Below, in pieces: positions 24,303 to 32,473 of a stretch of 41,115 nt of DNA. Position 1 is the first letter of the stretch; each line of letters begins with the position of its first letter. A model generated the notes under the pieces. The model was not told the origin of the DNA. It ran no database searches and saw nothing but the letters and a program-made list of their open reading frames with translations. Position numbers and translations under genes: made by a program. This stretch comes from CAZVAO01 sp964625175 (GTDB taxonomy: Bacteria; Bacillota; UBA994; PWPR01), in NCBI GenBank assembly GCA_964625175.1, contig CAZVAO010000007.1, positions 1-41,115 of the forward strand, written 5' to 3'.

Positions 24303-27300
24303 ATGTATTTATCAAAGTGCATAATTAATGGTTTTAAGTCTTTTGCGGATAAAACCGAAGTTGTCTTCCACCGCGGTTTAGCTGCTGTTGTCGGTCCAAA
24401 TGGTTGTGGTAAATCAAATATTTATGAGGCAGTACTATGGGTATTAGGTGAACAACGTCCACGCAATCTACGTAGTAGCAAAATGGAAGATGTTATATTC
24501 GCTGGGAGTGCATCACGAAATGCGGTAGGGATGGCTGAGGTGACGGTAGTCATCGCCGATCCAGACCGTCAGCTTATGGATAGCGAAGTCGTCGAAATCA
24601 CGCGACGTCTATTTCGATCTGGCCAAAGCGAATACTTGTTGAATGGGCAGTCATGCCGCCTCAAAGATATCACCAAAGTATTAGCAAGCTCGGGAATCGG
24701 ACGCAATACGTATGCCTTTATTGGACAGGGGAAAGTTGAGCAAATTTTACAGTCGCGTCCACAAGACCTGCGTTTACTGTTTGAAGATGCTGCGGGTATT
24801 TCGCAATATAAAGAGCAAAAATTTGCTACTGAAGCTCAATTACATAAAAATGCAGAAGGTATTGAGCGACTTAATGACTTAGTGACTGAACTTACTTCTG
24901 ATATCGCTAATTTGCAAAAACGTGCTGAAAAAGCCCATTTGCATCAGGAATTATCAGCAGAACGCTTGACACAGTTTCGCACGTTATTGATCAACGATTT
25001 TCGCGTTTCTATTGAAAAAATTAAAAAAGTAAACCGTCAAATCGATATTTGCAAGCAAGATCTCGAGGATAATGAAATAAAATTAATTCATTTAAAATCG
25101 GAGTTTGCAATCCTGGAGGCGGAGCTTTATGAGCTACAGAGTAAACAAGTTGAGACTGAAAAAGAGCTGATTAAATGTGAGGGTGTCGTTGAAAACTTTA
25201 ATTCGCGTTTAGAGGAAATATCAATTTCGATTGCTGATCGTCAACAAGTATTGCAGAAGCGCAAGAATGAATGGTCAGAAGTTGAGAGCCGTGAACAAAC
25301 AGTAGTAGCGGATATTAGTAAAAGTGAACGAAGTTTACAAGAGTATTCGCTTAAGATTGCCACCACCTCGGATGCATTGGAACAGGTGATTAAGCGATTA
25401 TCGGAATTAGACCACTTACTTAAGCCTTTTAATTTGCCTTATTTAGAGAGTGAAAATAGCAAGCTGCAAGAGGAATTAGGTTCCCTACGTGAAAAAATTA
25501 GCAGTAATGAAGCACGTAAAGCTAGTTTAACAACGAGTATTCGTGATTTTGAAAAAGAATTAGCTAATTTAGCTGTGCAAGTGGATACAGACCAAGAACA
25601 GCATCAACAGATCACAGACAATCTAGCAAAAATTAAAGAGGAATTAACCGAACAACAGTCTATGGGCAATCGGTTAGCCAATCAGATTACTGAGATTGAA
25701 CAAAAAAGCAAAGCCTATGCGCAACAACAGGTTGAAGTTGGCAATAAATTGCGAAATAATCGCTCTCAACTTAGCCTTTATCAGAAATTGAGTAGTGAGT
25801 ACACCGGTTACTTTAGTGGTGTAAAAGCGGTCATGTTGCAAAAGCAAAAGCAACCACAAATTTACGCTGACATCATTGGGGTCATCACAGAGCTGATTAC
25901 AGTTCCAACCGATTATCAAACAGCGATTAGCGCTGCTTTAGGCGGTCAAGCTCAGTATATTGTCGCTCAAAATGGCAAATCAGCGACTGTGGCTATTAAA
26001 ATGTTGCGAGATAGCCGCGCGGGAAAAGCGACTTTTTTGCCACTTGATCGTATTAGTCCCAGCTTGCGTAGTATTCCCTCGCACTTTACTACTGATGATG
26101 CCTATTTAGGTCGGGCGATTGACCTGGTAACGGTTAATCCCGCAGCAAGTAAAGCCATAAAATATCTACTTAACAACGTGGTTGTGGTTAGGGATCAGCA
26201 GGCGGCTTTGCGTTTAACACAACACAAGCACCCAGGGCTTGTGGTCGTCACCTTAACCGGTGAGGTTTTCTCGCCTGGTGGGTCTATTTCAGGCGGCAAG
26301 CAAAAAAATAATTACAACGAAGAGCTACTATCTAGACAGCAAAAACTACAGGAATTGGAAGCCGAGAATATCGTTCTAGAGGAACTCAGCGATCAAGTAG
26401 AAGCTCAAGTAGCAGAGCACGCTGTGTTGGCAACGGAGTTTCACCAGAAAGCACAGAATAAGCGTTTAGAAATCACTGAGTTATACAATCAGATTCTAAA
26501 ATTAGAAAAAACAGAATACTTCTTAAGCACCAATATCGATCGAAAACAGAAGAATTATGAAGAACAAGAAAATAGATTGACACATTCCAGAGTGGAGTGC
26601 CAACGTATAAACAAGGAATTAATAGCCAACTATGCACAGGTTAAGCGCGTACAAGAGCGTCTTAACGATATCGTGAGAGAATTACAGCAATCGCGAGCGT
26701 ATAATACAGAGCGGATTGCTCTGCAGCAGCAAAGAACGGTATTAGAGGCAGACCAGCGCTTGTTTGAAAACAATATTCAGAGCTTGGTTATCAATATTGC
26801 AAGTGGTAAACGATCTGAACAGCAACTTGTTGAACAGCGTTTGCGACTTGAAGCTGAATTGGAAGTTCAAACAGCGAGTTTTGCAACTCTATTAAAACAA
26901 CAAAATCAATATCAAACCACTTTAAATCGCGCATTAGAAGATTCCCATGCGCTAGGGACAGCTGTACAAAGATATTCCAATTTAGTTGAGTTAAAAATCG
27001 GCGAGCAAGCTCAGAACAGACGCGATACTGACGATTTAACGGAACAAAGTGAACGGCTTAAGAATCGACAATTGCGCTTAGAAAAGAATCAAATTGAGCA
27101 ACAAACAAGCCATAAATACGTTGAGGCTGAACTCTATAAAGCACAGATTAGCAGAAAGGAATGTTCGGACCCAGCTGTTCCTGATGTCGATCTGCGCAGT
27201 TTGCGTCAGTCATTGAAGAAACTGGATCAAGCGATTGCCAGTCTTGGAAATGTGGATTATGGTTCGATTGCAGACTTAGAACGTCGCTTAGAACGTATCG

Positions 27301-27851
27301 AATTTCTCAAAAATCAACAAACAGATCTTGAAGAAACGGCCGAACGTTTGCGGTCAATCATCAGCGACTTCGATAATCAGTGCTATGCTAAGTTGGAGAC
27401 GACGATTAATATTGTCAACAAGAACTTTAGTTTAATCTTTTATGATTTATTCCAGGGAGGCAATGCAGAGATTAACTGGGAGTTTGATGGTGATCTCTTC
27501 AACAGCGGCATTACACTCAATGTCTGTCCACCTGGCAAAAAAGTTCAGAATATGGCCCAGCTTTCAGGTGGTGAAAAGTCATTAACAGCCATCGCCCTTC
27601 TACTAGCTTTCGCACGGCTTAAACCTTCTTCATTCTGTATTTTTGATGAGGTGGATGCTGCACTTGATGAAGTGAATAATATTCGGTTAGCTGAATTCTG
27701 GCATCAAATATCTGCAAATACTCAAATTATTGCTATTACCCACTCGCGACACACAATGGTTAAAGCAGATTATTTATTTGGGGTTGTCATGCAGGAAAAA
27801 GGTATTTCTAAAGTCGTCAGTGTGGCAATGGACACTAAAAATAAACATTAA
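24303..27851 (+). CDS. smc: Chromosome segregation protein SMC
   Basis: A full-length 1182-residue condensin ATPase. The Walker A GPNGCGKSN is at 31-39. Two long coiled-coil arms flank a hinge domain (about 495-680, with YTGYFSGVKAVM at its start). The C-terminal head has the signature LSGGEKSLTAIALLLAF and the Walker B IFDEVDAALDE. It dimerises and works with ScpA and ScpB, not in this window, to organise the chromosome. It ends 14 bases before ftsY, the usual Bacillota order. Confidence 0.98.
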   Translation: MYLSKCIINGFKSFADKTEVVFHRGLAAVVGPNGCGKSNIYEAVLWVLGEQRPRNLRSSKMEDVIFAGSASRNAVGMAEVTVVIADPDRQLMDSEVVEITRRLFRSGQSEYLLNGQSCRLKDITKVLASSGIGRNTYAFIGQGKVEQILQSRPQDLRLLFEDAAGISQYKEQKFATEAQLHKNAEGIERLNDLVTELTSDIANLQKRAEKAHLHQELSAERLTQFRTLLINDFRVSIEKIKKVNRQIDICKQDLEDNEIKLIHLKSEFAILEAELYELQSKQVETEKELIKCEGVVENFNSRLEEISISIADRQQVLQKRKNEWSEVESREQTVVADISKSERSLQEYSLKIATTSDALEQVIKRLSELDHLLKPFNLPYLESENSKLQEELGSLREKISSNEARKASLTTSIRDFEKELANLAVQVDTDQEQHQQITDNLAKIKEELTEQQSMGNRLANQITEIEQKSKAYAQQQVEVGNKLRNNRSQLSLYQKLSSEYTGYFSGVKAVMLQKQKQPQIYADIIGVITELITVPTDYQTAISAALGGQAQYIVAQNGKSATVAIKMLRDSRAGKATFLPLDRISPSLRSIPSHFTTDDAYLGRAIDLVTVNPAASKAIKYLLNNVVVVRDQQAALRLTQHKHPGLVVVTLTGEVFSPGGSISGGKQKNNYNEELLSRQQKLQELEAENIVLEELSDQVEAQVAEHAVLATEFHQKAQNKRLEITELYNQILKLEKTEYFLSTNIDRKQKNYEEQENRLTHSRVECQRINKELIANYAQVKRVQERLNDIVRELQQSRAYNTERIALQQQRTVLEADQRLFENNIQSLVINIASGKRSEQQLVEQRLRLEAELEVQTASFATLLKQQNQYQTTLNRALEDSHALGTAVQRYSNLVELKIGEQAQNRRDTDDLTEQSERLKNRQLRLEKNQIEQQTSHKYVEAELYKAQISRKECSDPAVPDVDLRSLRQSLKKLDQAIASLGNVDYGSIADLERRLERIEFLKNQQTDLEETAERLRSIISDFDNQCYAKLETTINIVNKNFSLIFYDLFQGGNAEINWEFDGDLFNSGITLNVCPPGKKVQNMAQLSGGEKSLTAIALLLAFARLKPSSFCIFDEVDAALDEVNNIRLAEFWHQISANTQIIAITHSRHTMVKADYLFGVVMQEKGISKVVSVAMDTKNKH

Positions 27852-27865
27852 AAGGAGTCCTAATC

Positions 27866-28783
27866 ATGAGCATTTTTGATCGAATCAAGGAAGGCTTGAC
27901 GAAGACGCGAGAAAACTTAACATCGCGCTTATTCGGCGCCTTTCTGAAACATAAATATATTTCAGAAGAATTATATGAGGATCTTGAAGAAATTCTGATT
28001 TCAGCCGATATCAGTGCGGAGCTTGTTTTTGAAGTTTTGGAAGAACTGCGTGAAAAAGCGATTCAGGATCGCATTAAAGATGTAATGGAACTCTATCAAA
28101 TTTTACAGGATATGATGAGTGCCACGATTCCTGACACCTCGCCCTTAGCTTTAAACGAAGAGGGAATCAGTGTAATCCTAGTGGTTGGTGTTAACGGCGT
28201 TGGCAAAACCACCACCATCGGTAAACTCGCCAGTATTCTCAAAAAACAGAACAAGAAAGTCATGTTAGTTGCAGCAGATACCTTCAGAGCCGCTGCGGCA
28301 GAGCAATTGTCCATCTGGGCAGATCGCACAGGGAGTGCCATCATTAAACATGAACCCGGCGGTGACCCTGCAGCAGTGATTTTTGATGCTATTCATGCTG
28401 CTCGTGCCCGTCAATATGATGTGTTACTGATCGATACGGCAGGACGTTTGCATAATAAGAAGAATTTGATGAATGAGTTGGCAAAAATAGGGCGCGTTTT
28501 GCAGCGTGAAGTGCCAGATGCCCCACACGAAACACTGCTAATCATTGATGCTACGACTGGGCAGAACGGTGTGCTCCAGGCTTCCGCCTTCAATGATGCC
28601 ACAAATTTGAGTGGACTTATTCTAACAAAAATGGATGGAACAGCAAAAGGTGGCGTTATTTTTAATATTGCGAAAACGTATAGTCTTCCTGTCAAATTTA
28701 TTGGAATCGGCGAAAAAGTTGAAGACTTACTTCCTTTTGATAAGGAAGCATTTATCCAAGCCTTGTTTAAGCGAGAGGAATAA
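27866..28783 (+). CDS. ftsY: Signal recognition particle receptor FtsY
   Basis: A 305-residue SRP GTPase consisting of little more than the NG domains, with a short N-terminal membrane-targeting helix. The P-loop GVNGVGKTT is at 108-116; DTFRAAAAEQL, DTAGRLHNKKNL and TKMDGTAKGG are the other G motifs. It docks the SRP-ribosome complex to the membrane. AAAGGAG precedes the ATG. The repeat array begins just after the stop, separating it from its partner ffh. Confidence 0.97.
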   Translation: MSIFDRIKEGLTKTRENLTSRLFGAFLKHKYISEELYEDLEEILISADISAELVFEVLEELREKAIQDRIKDVMELYQILQDMMSATIPDTSPLALNEEGISVILVVGVNGVGKTTTIGKLASILKKQNKKVMLVAADTFRAAAAEQLSIWADRTGSAIIKHEPGGDPAAVIFDAIHAARARQYDVLLIDTAGRLHNKKNLMNELAKIGRVLQREVPDAPHETLLIIDATTGQNGVLQASAFNDATNLSGLILTKMDGTAKGGVIFNIAKTYSLPVKFIGIGEKVEDLLPFDKEAFIQALFKREE

Positions 28784-28789
28784 CCAAGG

Positions 28790-28884
28790 CGTCTTTTGAC
28801 CTTTATTTACACGGCATATAAACAATTTTGTCAAAATCCGCAAATGTCAAGTTAAGCACTCGACATTTGTATCGATTACTGAGA
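28790..28884. repeat. Repeat module A, first (diverged) copy
   Basis: From about 28817 this is nearly identical to module A at 28985-29095; one C/T change was noted. Its first 30 bases are diverged apart from GTCTTTTGAC. It contains the same two stem-loops (TTTTGAC/GTCAAAA and AAATGTC/GACATTT) and ends exactly at the N run. Confidence 0.8.
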
Positions 28885-28984
28885 NNNNNNNNNNNNNNNN
28901 NNNNNNNNNNNNNNNNNNNNNNNNNNNNNNNNNNNNNNNNNNNNNNNNNNNNNNNNNNNNNNNNNNNNNNNNNNNNNNNNNNNN
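28885..28984. other. Assembly gap of 100 N
   Basis: Exactly 100 N, the usual placeholder for a gap of unknown size. The bases on each side are the ends of module A, which are joined elsewhere by the 95-base module B. The gap therefore most likely hides at least one copy of B, and possibly more whole 206-base units. Confidence 0.9.
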
Positions 28985-29095
28985 ATTCTCAATAATCTAA
29001 CGTCTTTTGACGATTAATATGATCCCATATAAACAATTTCGTCAAAATCCGCAAATGTCAAGTTAAGCACTCGACATTTGTATCGATTACTGAGA
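28985..29095. repeat. Repeat module A, second copy
   Basis: A 111-base module with two hairpins. The first pairs TTTTGACG with CGTCAAAA, with an inner ATATG/CATAT stem. The second pairs AAATGTC with GACATTT. Neither is followed by a T tract, unlike the last copy. With module B it forms the 206-base unit (28985 to 29191). Confidence 0.85.
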
Positions 29096-29192
29096 AGGCA
29101 CCCGCTCTGTGTTGCTCGCTTTCTTCCAACCCAAAGCGTACGGCTTGTACTGCTTTGGCCTGTTCGAAACCGTGCGCCTTGACCGAGCACAT
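29058..29192 (-). other. Small open frame (44 codons) across modules B and A, probably not a gene
   Basis: On the minus strand an ATG at 29192 opens a 44-codon frame ending at TGA 29058. It spans all of module B and part of A. The product would begin MCSVKAHGFEQAKAVQ. There is no clear ribosome site and the frame lies inside a repeat. A second frame on the same strand is also open across B. I list it because such frames are often annotated as hypothetical proteins. Confidence 0.2.
29096..29190. repeat. Repeat module B, GC-richer insert bounded by inverted repeats
   Basis: A 95-base module, clearly richer in G and C than module A. It is bordered by GATTACTGAGAA (29085-29096) and TTCTCAATAATC (29192-29203), which are inverted repeats with one mismatch in 12. 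Inside, CCAAAGC and GCTTTGG form a stem with inner GTAC/GTAC. It does not match SRP RNA, tRNA or any riboswitch I know. Confidence 0.7.
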
Positions 29193-29294
29193 TCTCAATA
29201 ATCTAACGTCTTTTGACGATTAATATGATCCCATATAAACAATTTCGTCAAAATCCGCAAATGTCAAGTAAAATCACTTGACATTTGTTTTTTT
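29191..29294. repeat. Repeat module A, third copy, ending in a terminator
   Basis: It matches module A base for base through AAATGTCAAGT (to 29269), then differs: the second hairpin becomes perfect and gains a T7 tract. No module B follows. Confidence 0.85.
29259..29294 (+). terminator. Terminator at the end of the repeat array
   Basis: A perfect 11-bp stem (29259-29269 with 29276-29286, loop AAAATC) is followed by G and seven T (29288-29294). It probably ends transcripts from plsX through ftsY and the repeats. Confidence 0.88.
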
Positions 29295-29305
29295 ATCTGT
29301 AAAAT
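29278..29305 (+). promoter_or_regulatory. Promoter of ylxM-ffh, overlapping the terminator
   Basis: A perfect -35 TTGACA (29278-29283) lies within the 3' arm of the terminator. A 16-base spacer containing the T7 tract separates it from TAAAAT (29300-29305). The ylxM start is 26 bases further on. Confidence 0.65.
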
Positions 29306-29330
29306 AGGTTAAGTCATTCGGAGGTAGATT

Positions 29331-29669
29331 ATGTTAGAGCAAACTACAGAAATGAATATGCTTTTAGATTTTTATGCACAACTACTCACTGACAAGCAGC
29401 GTTATGCCTTAGAGATGTATTATTCTGAGGACTTATCACTAGCAGAGATAGCCGAAAACATTTCAATTAGTCGACAAGGTGTTCATGACCTGCTAAGACG
29501 CAGTGCCAAACTTCTAAAGGATTATGAAAAAAAACTTGGATTAGTCGCAAAATTTGAACGTCGTAAACATATAGTCACTGAAATTATCGAAATTTTAGAT
29601 TCACAACACAATTCGAATGATCATCAAGTGCTGCAATTACTGCAGAAAATAGACGAGCAGGAGGAGTAA
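29331..29669 (+). CDS. ylxM: YlxM/p13 family putative DNA-binding protein
   Basis: A 112-residue protein with a sigma-70 region 4-like helix-turn-helix (about residues 20-65: LTDKQRYALEMYY, LSLAEIAENISISRQGVHDLL). YlxM family members sit next to ffh and, in streptococci, affect SRP GTPase activity and acid tolerance. GGAGG precedes the ATG. It is separated from ffh by a single base, so the two are translated together. Confidence 0.92.
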   Translation: MLEQTTEMNMLLDFYAQLLTDKQRYALEMYYSEDLSLAEIAENISISRQGVHDLLRRSAKLLKDYEKKLGLVAKFERRKHIVTEIIEILDSQHNSNDHQVLQLLQKIDEQEE

Positions 29670-29670
29670 T

Positions 29671-31011
29671 ATGCCTTTTGAAGGATTAACCGAAAAGCTT
29701 CAAGACACCTTTCGTAAGTTGCGTGGTAAAGGCAAATTAACCGAAAAAGATGTAAATGCGGCCTTGCGCGAAGTGCGAATGGCTCTTTTACAAGCTGATG
29801 TAAATTTTAAGATCGTTAAGAAATTTATTGATTCAATAAGAGAAAAAGCAACTGGTGAAGAAGTCCTCAAGAGTATTACACCGGGTCAACAGGTTATAAA
29901 AATTGTATATGATGAGATGGTGAGTCTCCTTGGAGGAACGGTTAGTAAGCTCGAGCTTAACGGACCTAAGCCCCAAACCATCATGCTCGTCGGTTTACAA
30001 GGTGCGGGTAAAACAACCCATGCGGGTAAACTCGCCTTATATCTGCGCAAAAATGGTCGCAATCCACTTTTAGTGGCTTGTGATGTCTATCGTCCTGCTG
30101 CAGTTAAACAATTACAGGTGGTCGGGAAACAGATTGGTGTTGATACCTTTGCTATTGAAGGTGAAAAGTCTGTGCTGCGCATTAGTGAAGCTGCACGCAA
30201 ATACGCGATAGAGCAAGCCCATGACCTCATGATTGTGGATACCGCAGGTCGGTTGCATGTTGATGAGGATATGATGCAAGAGCTTGTTGTTCTGCAGGAT
30301 TTCCTTAAGCCGACAGAAACCTTGTTGATCGTTGATGCTATGACGGGGCAGGATGCCGTAAATGTTGCTCAAATATTCAAAGAAAAAGTTAACATTACCG
30401 GTGTGATTATGACAAAGCTTGATGGTGATAGTCGCGGTGGTGCAGCTTTATCAATTCGCGAGGTTACTGGTTGCCCAATCAAATTCGCGGGTATGGGTGA
30501 GAAGATGGACGCCTTAGAGCAGTTCCATCCAGATCGCATGGCTTCTCGAATTCTCGGAATGGGTGATGTCCTCACTCTAATCGAAAAGGCCCAAAGTTCA
30601 TTTGATATGGAGCAGATGCAAAAGTTAGAAGAACGGATTCGCAGTGATAAGTTCACATTCAACGATTTTCTGGCTCAAATGGAACAGATGCGCAATATGG
30701 GACCCCTCGAAGATATGCTTTCAATGATACCGGGCATGGGTAATGCGAAGCAAATGAAAAATATTAAAGTTGATGAAAAAGAAATCGCACGTACGGAGGC
30801 CATTGTAAAGTCAATGACTGCTGAAGAACGTGAGAAGCCTGAGATTATCAATGGTAGTCGTCGCAAGCGTATCGCTGCAGGCAGCGGTACATCCATACAG
30901 GCGGTCAATCGTCTGCTTAAACAGTTTTCCCAAACTCGCCGTATGCTCAAGCAATTTAACCAAAGCAGTCGCGGTGGGAAAAATAATAAATTCAAATTTC
31001 CTTTTAAATAG
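29671..31011 (+). CDS. ffh: Signal recognition particle protein Ffh
   Basis: A 446-residue SRP54 GTPase that binds signal sequences and 4.5S RNA. N and G domains carry GLQGAGKTTHAGK (108-120), DVYRPAAVKQL, DTAGRLHVDED and TKLDGDSRGGAAL. The P-loop has His where Thr is usual after KTT. The methionine-rich M domain contains MLSMIPGMGN and the RNA-binding GSRRKRIAAGSGTS. Length is typical of Bacillota Ffh. rpsP follows 15 bases later. Confidence 0.97.
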   Translation: MPFEGLTEKLQDTFRKLRGKGKLTEKDVNAALREVRMALLQADVNFKIVKKFIDSIREKATGEEVLKSITPGQQVIKIVYDEMVSLLGGTVSKLELNGPKPQTIMLVGLQGAGKTTHAGKLALYLRKNGRNPLLVACDVYRPAAVKQLQVVGKQIGVDTFAIEGEKSVLRISEAARKYAIEQAHDLMIVDTAGRLHVDEDMMQELVVLQDFLKPTETLLIVDAMTGQDAVNVAQIFKEKVNITGVIMTKLDGDSRGGAALSIREVTGCPIKFAGMGEKMDALEQFHPDRMASRILGMGDVLTLIEKAQSSFDMEQMQKLEERIRSDKFTFNDFLAQMEQMRNMGPLEDMLSMIPGMGNAKQMKNIKVDEKEIARTEAIVKSMTAEEREKPEIINGSRRKRIAAGSGTSIQAVNRLLKQFSQTRRMLKQFNQSSRGGKNNKFKFPFK

Positions 31012-31026
31012 GAAGGAGGTGTCACA

Positions 31027-31281
31027 ATGGCAACAAGAATTAGACTGAAGAGAATGGGTGCTAAAAAATCCCCATTTTACAGAATTGTCGTAGCGGACTC
31101 TAGATCACCACGTGATGGTCGATTCATAGAAGAAATCGGTTACTACAATCCAACCCGTGAACCAATTGAGTTGAACGTAAAAGTTGAGCGTGCTCAGTAC
31201 TGGATTGGTACAGGTGCACAGCCGTCTCAGACCGTCAAGACATTACTAAAAAAAGCTGGAGTTTATAGCGAGGAGGCTTAA
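31027..31281 (+). CDS. rpsP: 30S ribosomal protein S16
   Basis: An 84-residue ribosomal protein beginning MATRIRLKRMGAKKSPFYRI with RDGRFIEEIGYYNP, the S16 core. AAGGAGG stands 8 bases before the ATG. It lies between ffh and khpA as in other Bacillota. Confidence 0.97.
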   Translation: MATRIRLKRMGAKKSPFYRIVVADSRSPRDGRFIEEIGYYNPTREPIELNVKVERAQYWIGTGAQPSQTVKTLLKKAGVYSEEA

Positions 31282-31283
31282 GC

Positions 31284-31520
31284 ATGAAAAGCGTAGTTGA
31301 GATTATTGCCAAGGCCTTAGTAGACAATCCTGAAGAGGTAACGATCACTGAGAGCACAGATGACAAGGGACTATTAGTGAAACTTCGTGTTTTAGAACCT
31401 GATATGGGTCGTGTCATCGGCAAGCAAGGTCGTACTGCTAAAGCTATTCGTACAGTCGCTAAAGCTGCCGGTTACAAGCAAAACCAGCGTGTCTGGGTTG
31501 ATATCGATATCAAAGAATAG
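31284..31520 (+). CDS. khpA: KH-domain RNA-binding protein KhpA
   Basis: A 78-residue single KH domain (YlqC family). The RNA-binding GxxG loop is GKQG (46-49) in MGRVIGKQGRTAKAIR. KhpA forms a complex with KhpB (Jag/EloR) and affects cell elongation and small-RNA binding in Gram-positives. It begins 2 bases after rpsP with GAGGAGG inside the rpsP end. Confidence 0.95.
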   Translation: MKSVVEIIAKALVDNPEEVTITESTDDKGLLVKLRVLEPDMGRVIGKQGRTAKAIRTVAKAAGYKQNQRVWVDIDIKE

Positions 31521-31529
31521 AGATTGCTA

Positions 31530-31961
31530 ATGAGTAATCAAGCAATAACAATAATTGCTAACACGGCAGTGAAAGCGATAGTCACATCGAAACTGAAAGA
31601 AAAAACGTTGACCAATCTAAAGCGCCAAGAACAAGAATTGCGTGATAAAATTGCTCAAGTTGATTTTCAGAAGCAATTCTATGGACAAAGACTTTCAGAA
31701 GATAGTGAGCAGCTTCAAAGCGTGCTTCAGCAGCTCAAACAAGTGGAAGACGACCTTGAAAAGCAATTGCACCAATCTCTTGAACGGATTGCTGTTGCTC
31801 AAAAGTGGGAGAATGGTCAAGAAATTCTTCAAACTCAAGTACAAACTTCTGTTGATTTAGCAGTTGGAGATAACTTTTTCGAAGCTTATAGCAAAGAGAT
31901 TGTTTTACGTGATGGCGTTGTTATTGAGATTAGACATGGTGGTAAAAATGGGGACGAGTGA
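31530..31961 (+). CDS. ylqD: YlqD family protein
   Basis: 143 residues from ATG 31530. A long central coiled-coil (about 25-100, rich in Q, E and K) is followed by a short beta-rich tail (VLRDGVVIEIRHG). The YlqD family is found between khpA and rimM in several Bacillota; function unknown. The frame also opens at TTG 31524, but no ribosome site favours it. The last 14 bases overlap rimM. Confidence 0.82.
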   Translation: MSNQAITIIANTAVKAIVTSKLKEKTLTNLKRQEQELRDKIAQVDFQKQFYGQRLSEDSEQLQSVLQQLKQVEDDLEKQLHQSLERIAVAQKWENGQEILQTQVQTSVDLAVGDNFFEAYSKEIVLRDGVVIEIRHGGKNGDE

Positions 31962-32469
31962 GTTTATTACAGTCGCCAAAGTGGTCGGCACACATGGCTT
32001 AAATGGTGAGATAAAAGTCATTCCAATCATTACACCACCTAGGATGTTAAAAAAAATAACCAATCTTTCTCTACTTGAATCAGCAAATTCTTATCGTGAA
32101 CTAACTATAAGTTCAGCACGCTCAGGGTCAAAGGGACAATGGGTGTTAAGCATTGATGAGATAAAAAGTATTGAAGAAGCTGAGAGTATCAAAGGTGCTT
32201 TACTCTATCTTCCACAGGATCAGTTACCACAACTACCTAAGGATAGCTATTATCTTGCTGATTTAATTGGCTGTAGCGTCATATGTGAAGGTCAGGCGTT
32301 AGGAAAATTAGTAGATGTGCTAGCAACTGGAGGCAATGACGTATATGTGATTGCAACACCTTCACAACAACAGATTTTGCTACCAGCTGTAAAAGAATTC
32401 GTTCTTAGTGTAGACATTGTGAATAAGGTAATTGATGTCGTTTTGCCTAATGGATTATTGGAGCTATAG
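31948..32469 (+). CDS. rimM: Ribosome maturation factor RimM
   Basis: 173 residues from ATG 31948, which overlaps the ylqD end by 14 bases. The N-terminal RimM domain has VAKVVGTHGLNGEIKV and the C-terminal PRC-barrel has DSYYLADLIGCSV and LLPAVKEFVL. RimM binds S19 and helps mature the 30S head. The frame is open from 31864, but the domain begins right after ATG 31948, which has GGTGG upstream. trmD follows 4 bases after the stop. Confidence 0.93.
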   Translation: MGTSEFITVAKVVGTHGLNGEIKVIPIITPPRMLKKITNLSLLESANSYRELTISSARSGSKGQWVLSIDEIKSIEEAESIKGALLYLPQDQLPQLPKDSYYLADLIGCSVICEGQALGKLVDVLATGGNDVYVIATPSQQQILLPAVKEFVLSVDIVNKVIDVVLPNGLLEL

Positions 32470-32473
32470 CCCT

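Noticed and set aside
29096..29190. 4.5S (SRP) RNA gene, suggested by position next to ffh and ftsY
   Set aside because: The conserved SRP tetraloop helix sequences (the GGAA-type loop with AGCAG) were not found on either strand.
28790..29294. CRISPR array
   Set aside because: The repeat modules are 95 and 111 bases, far longer than CRISPR repeats, and no cas gene is near.
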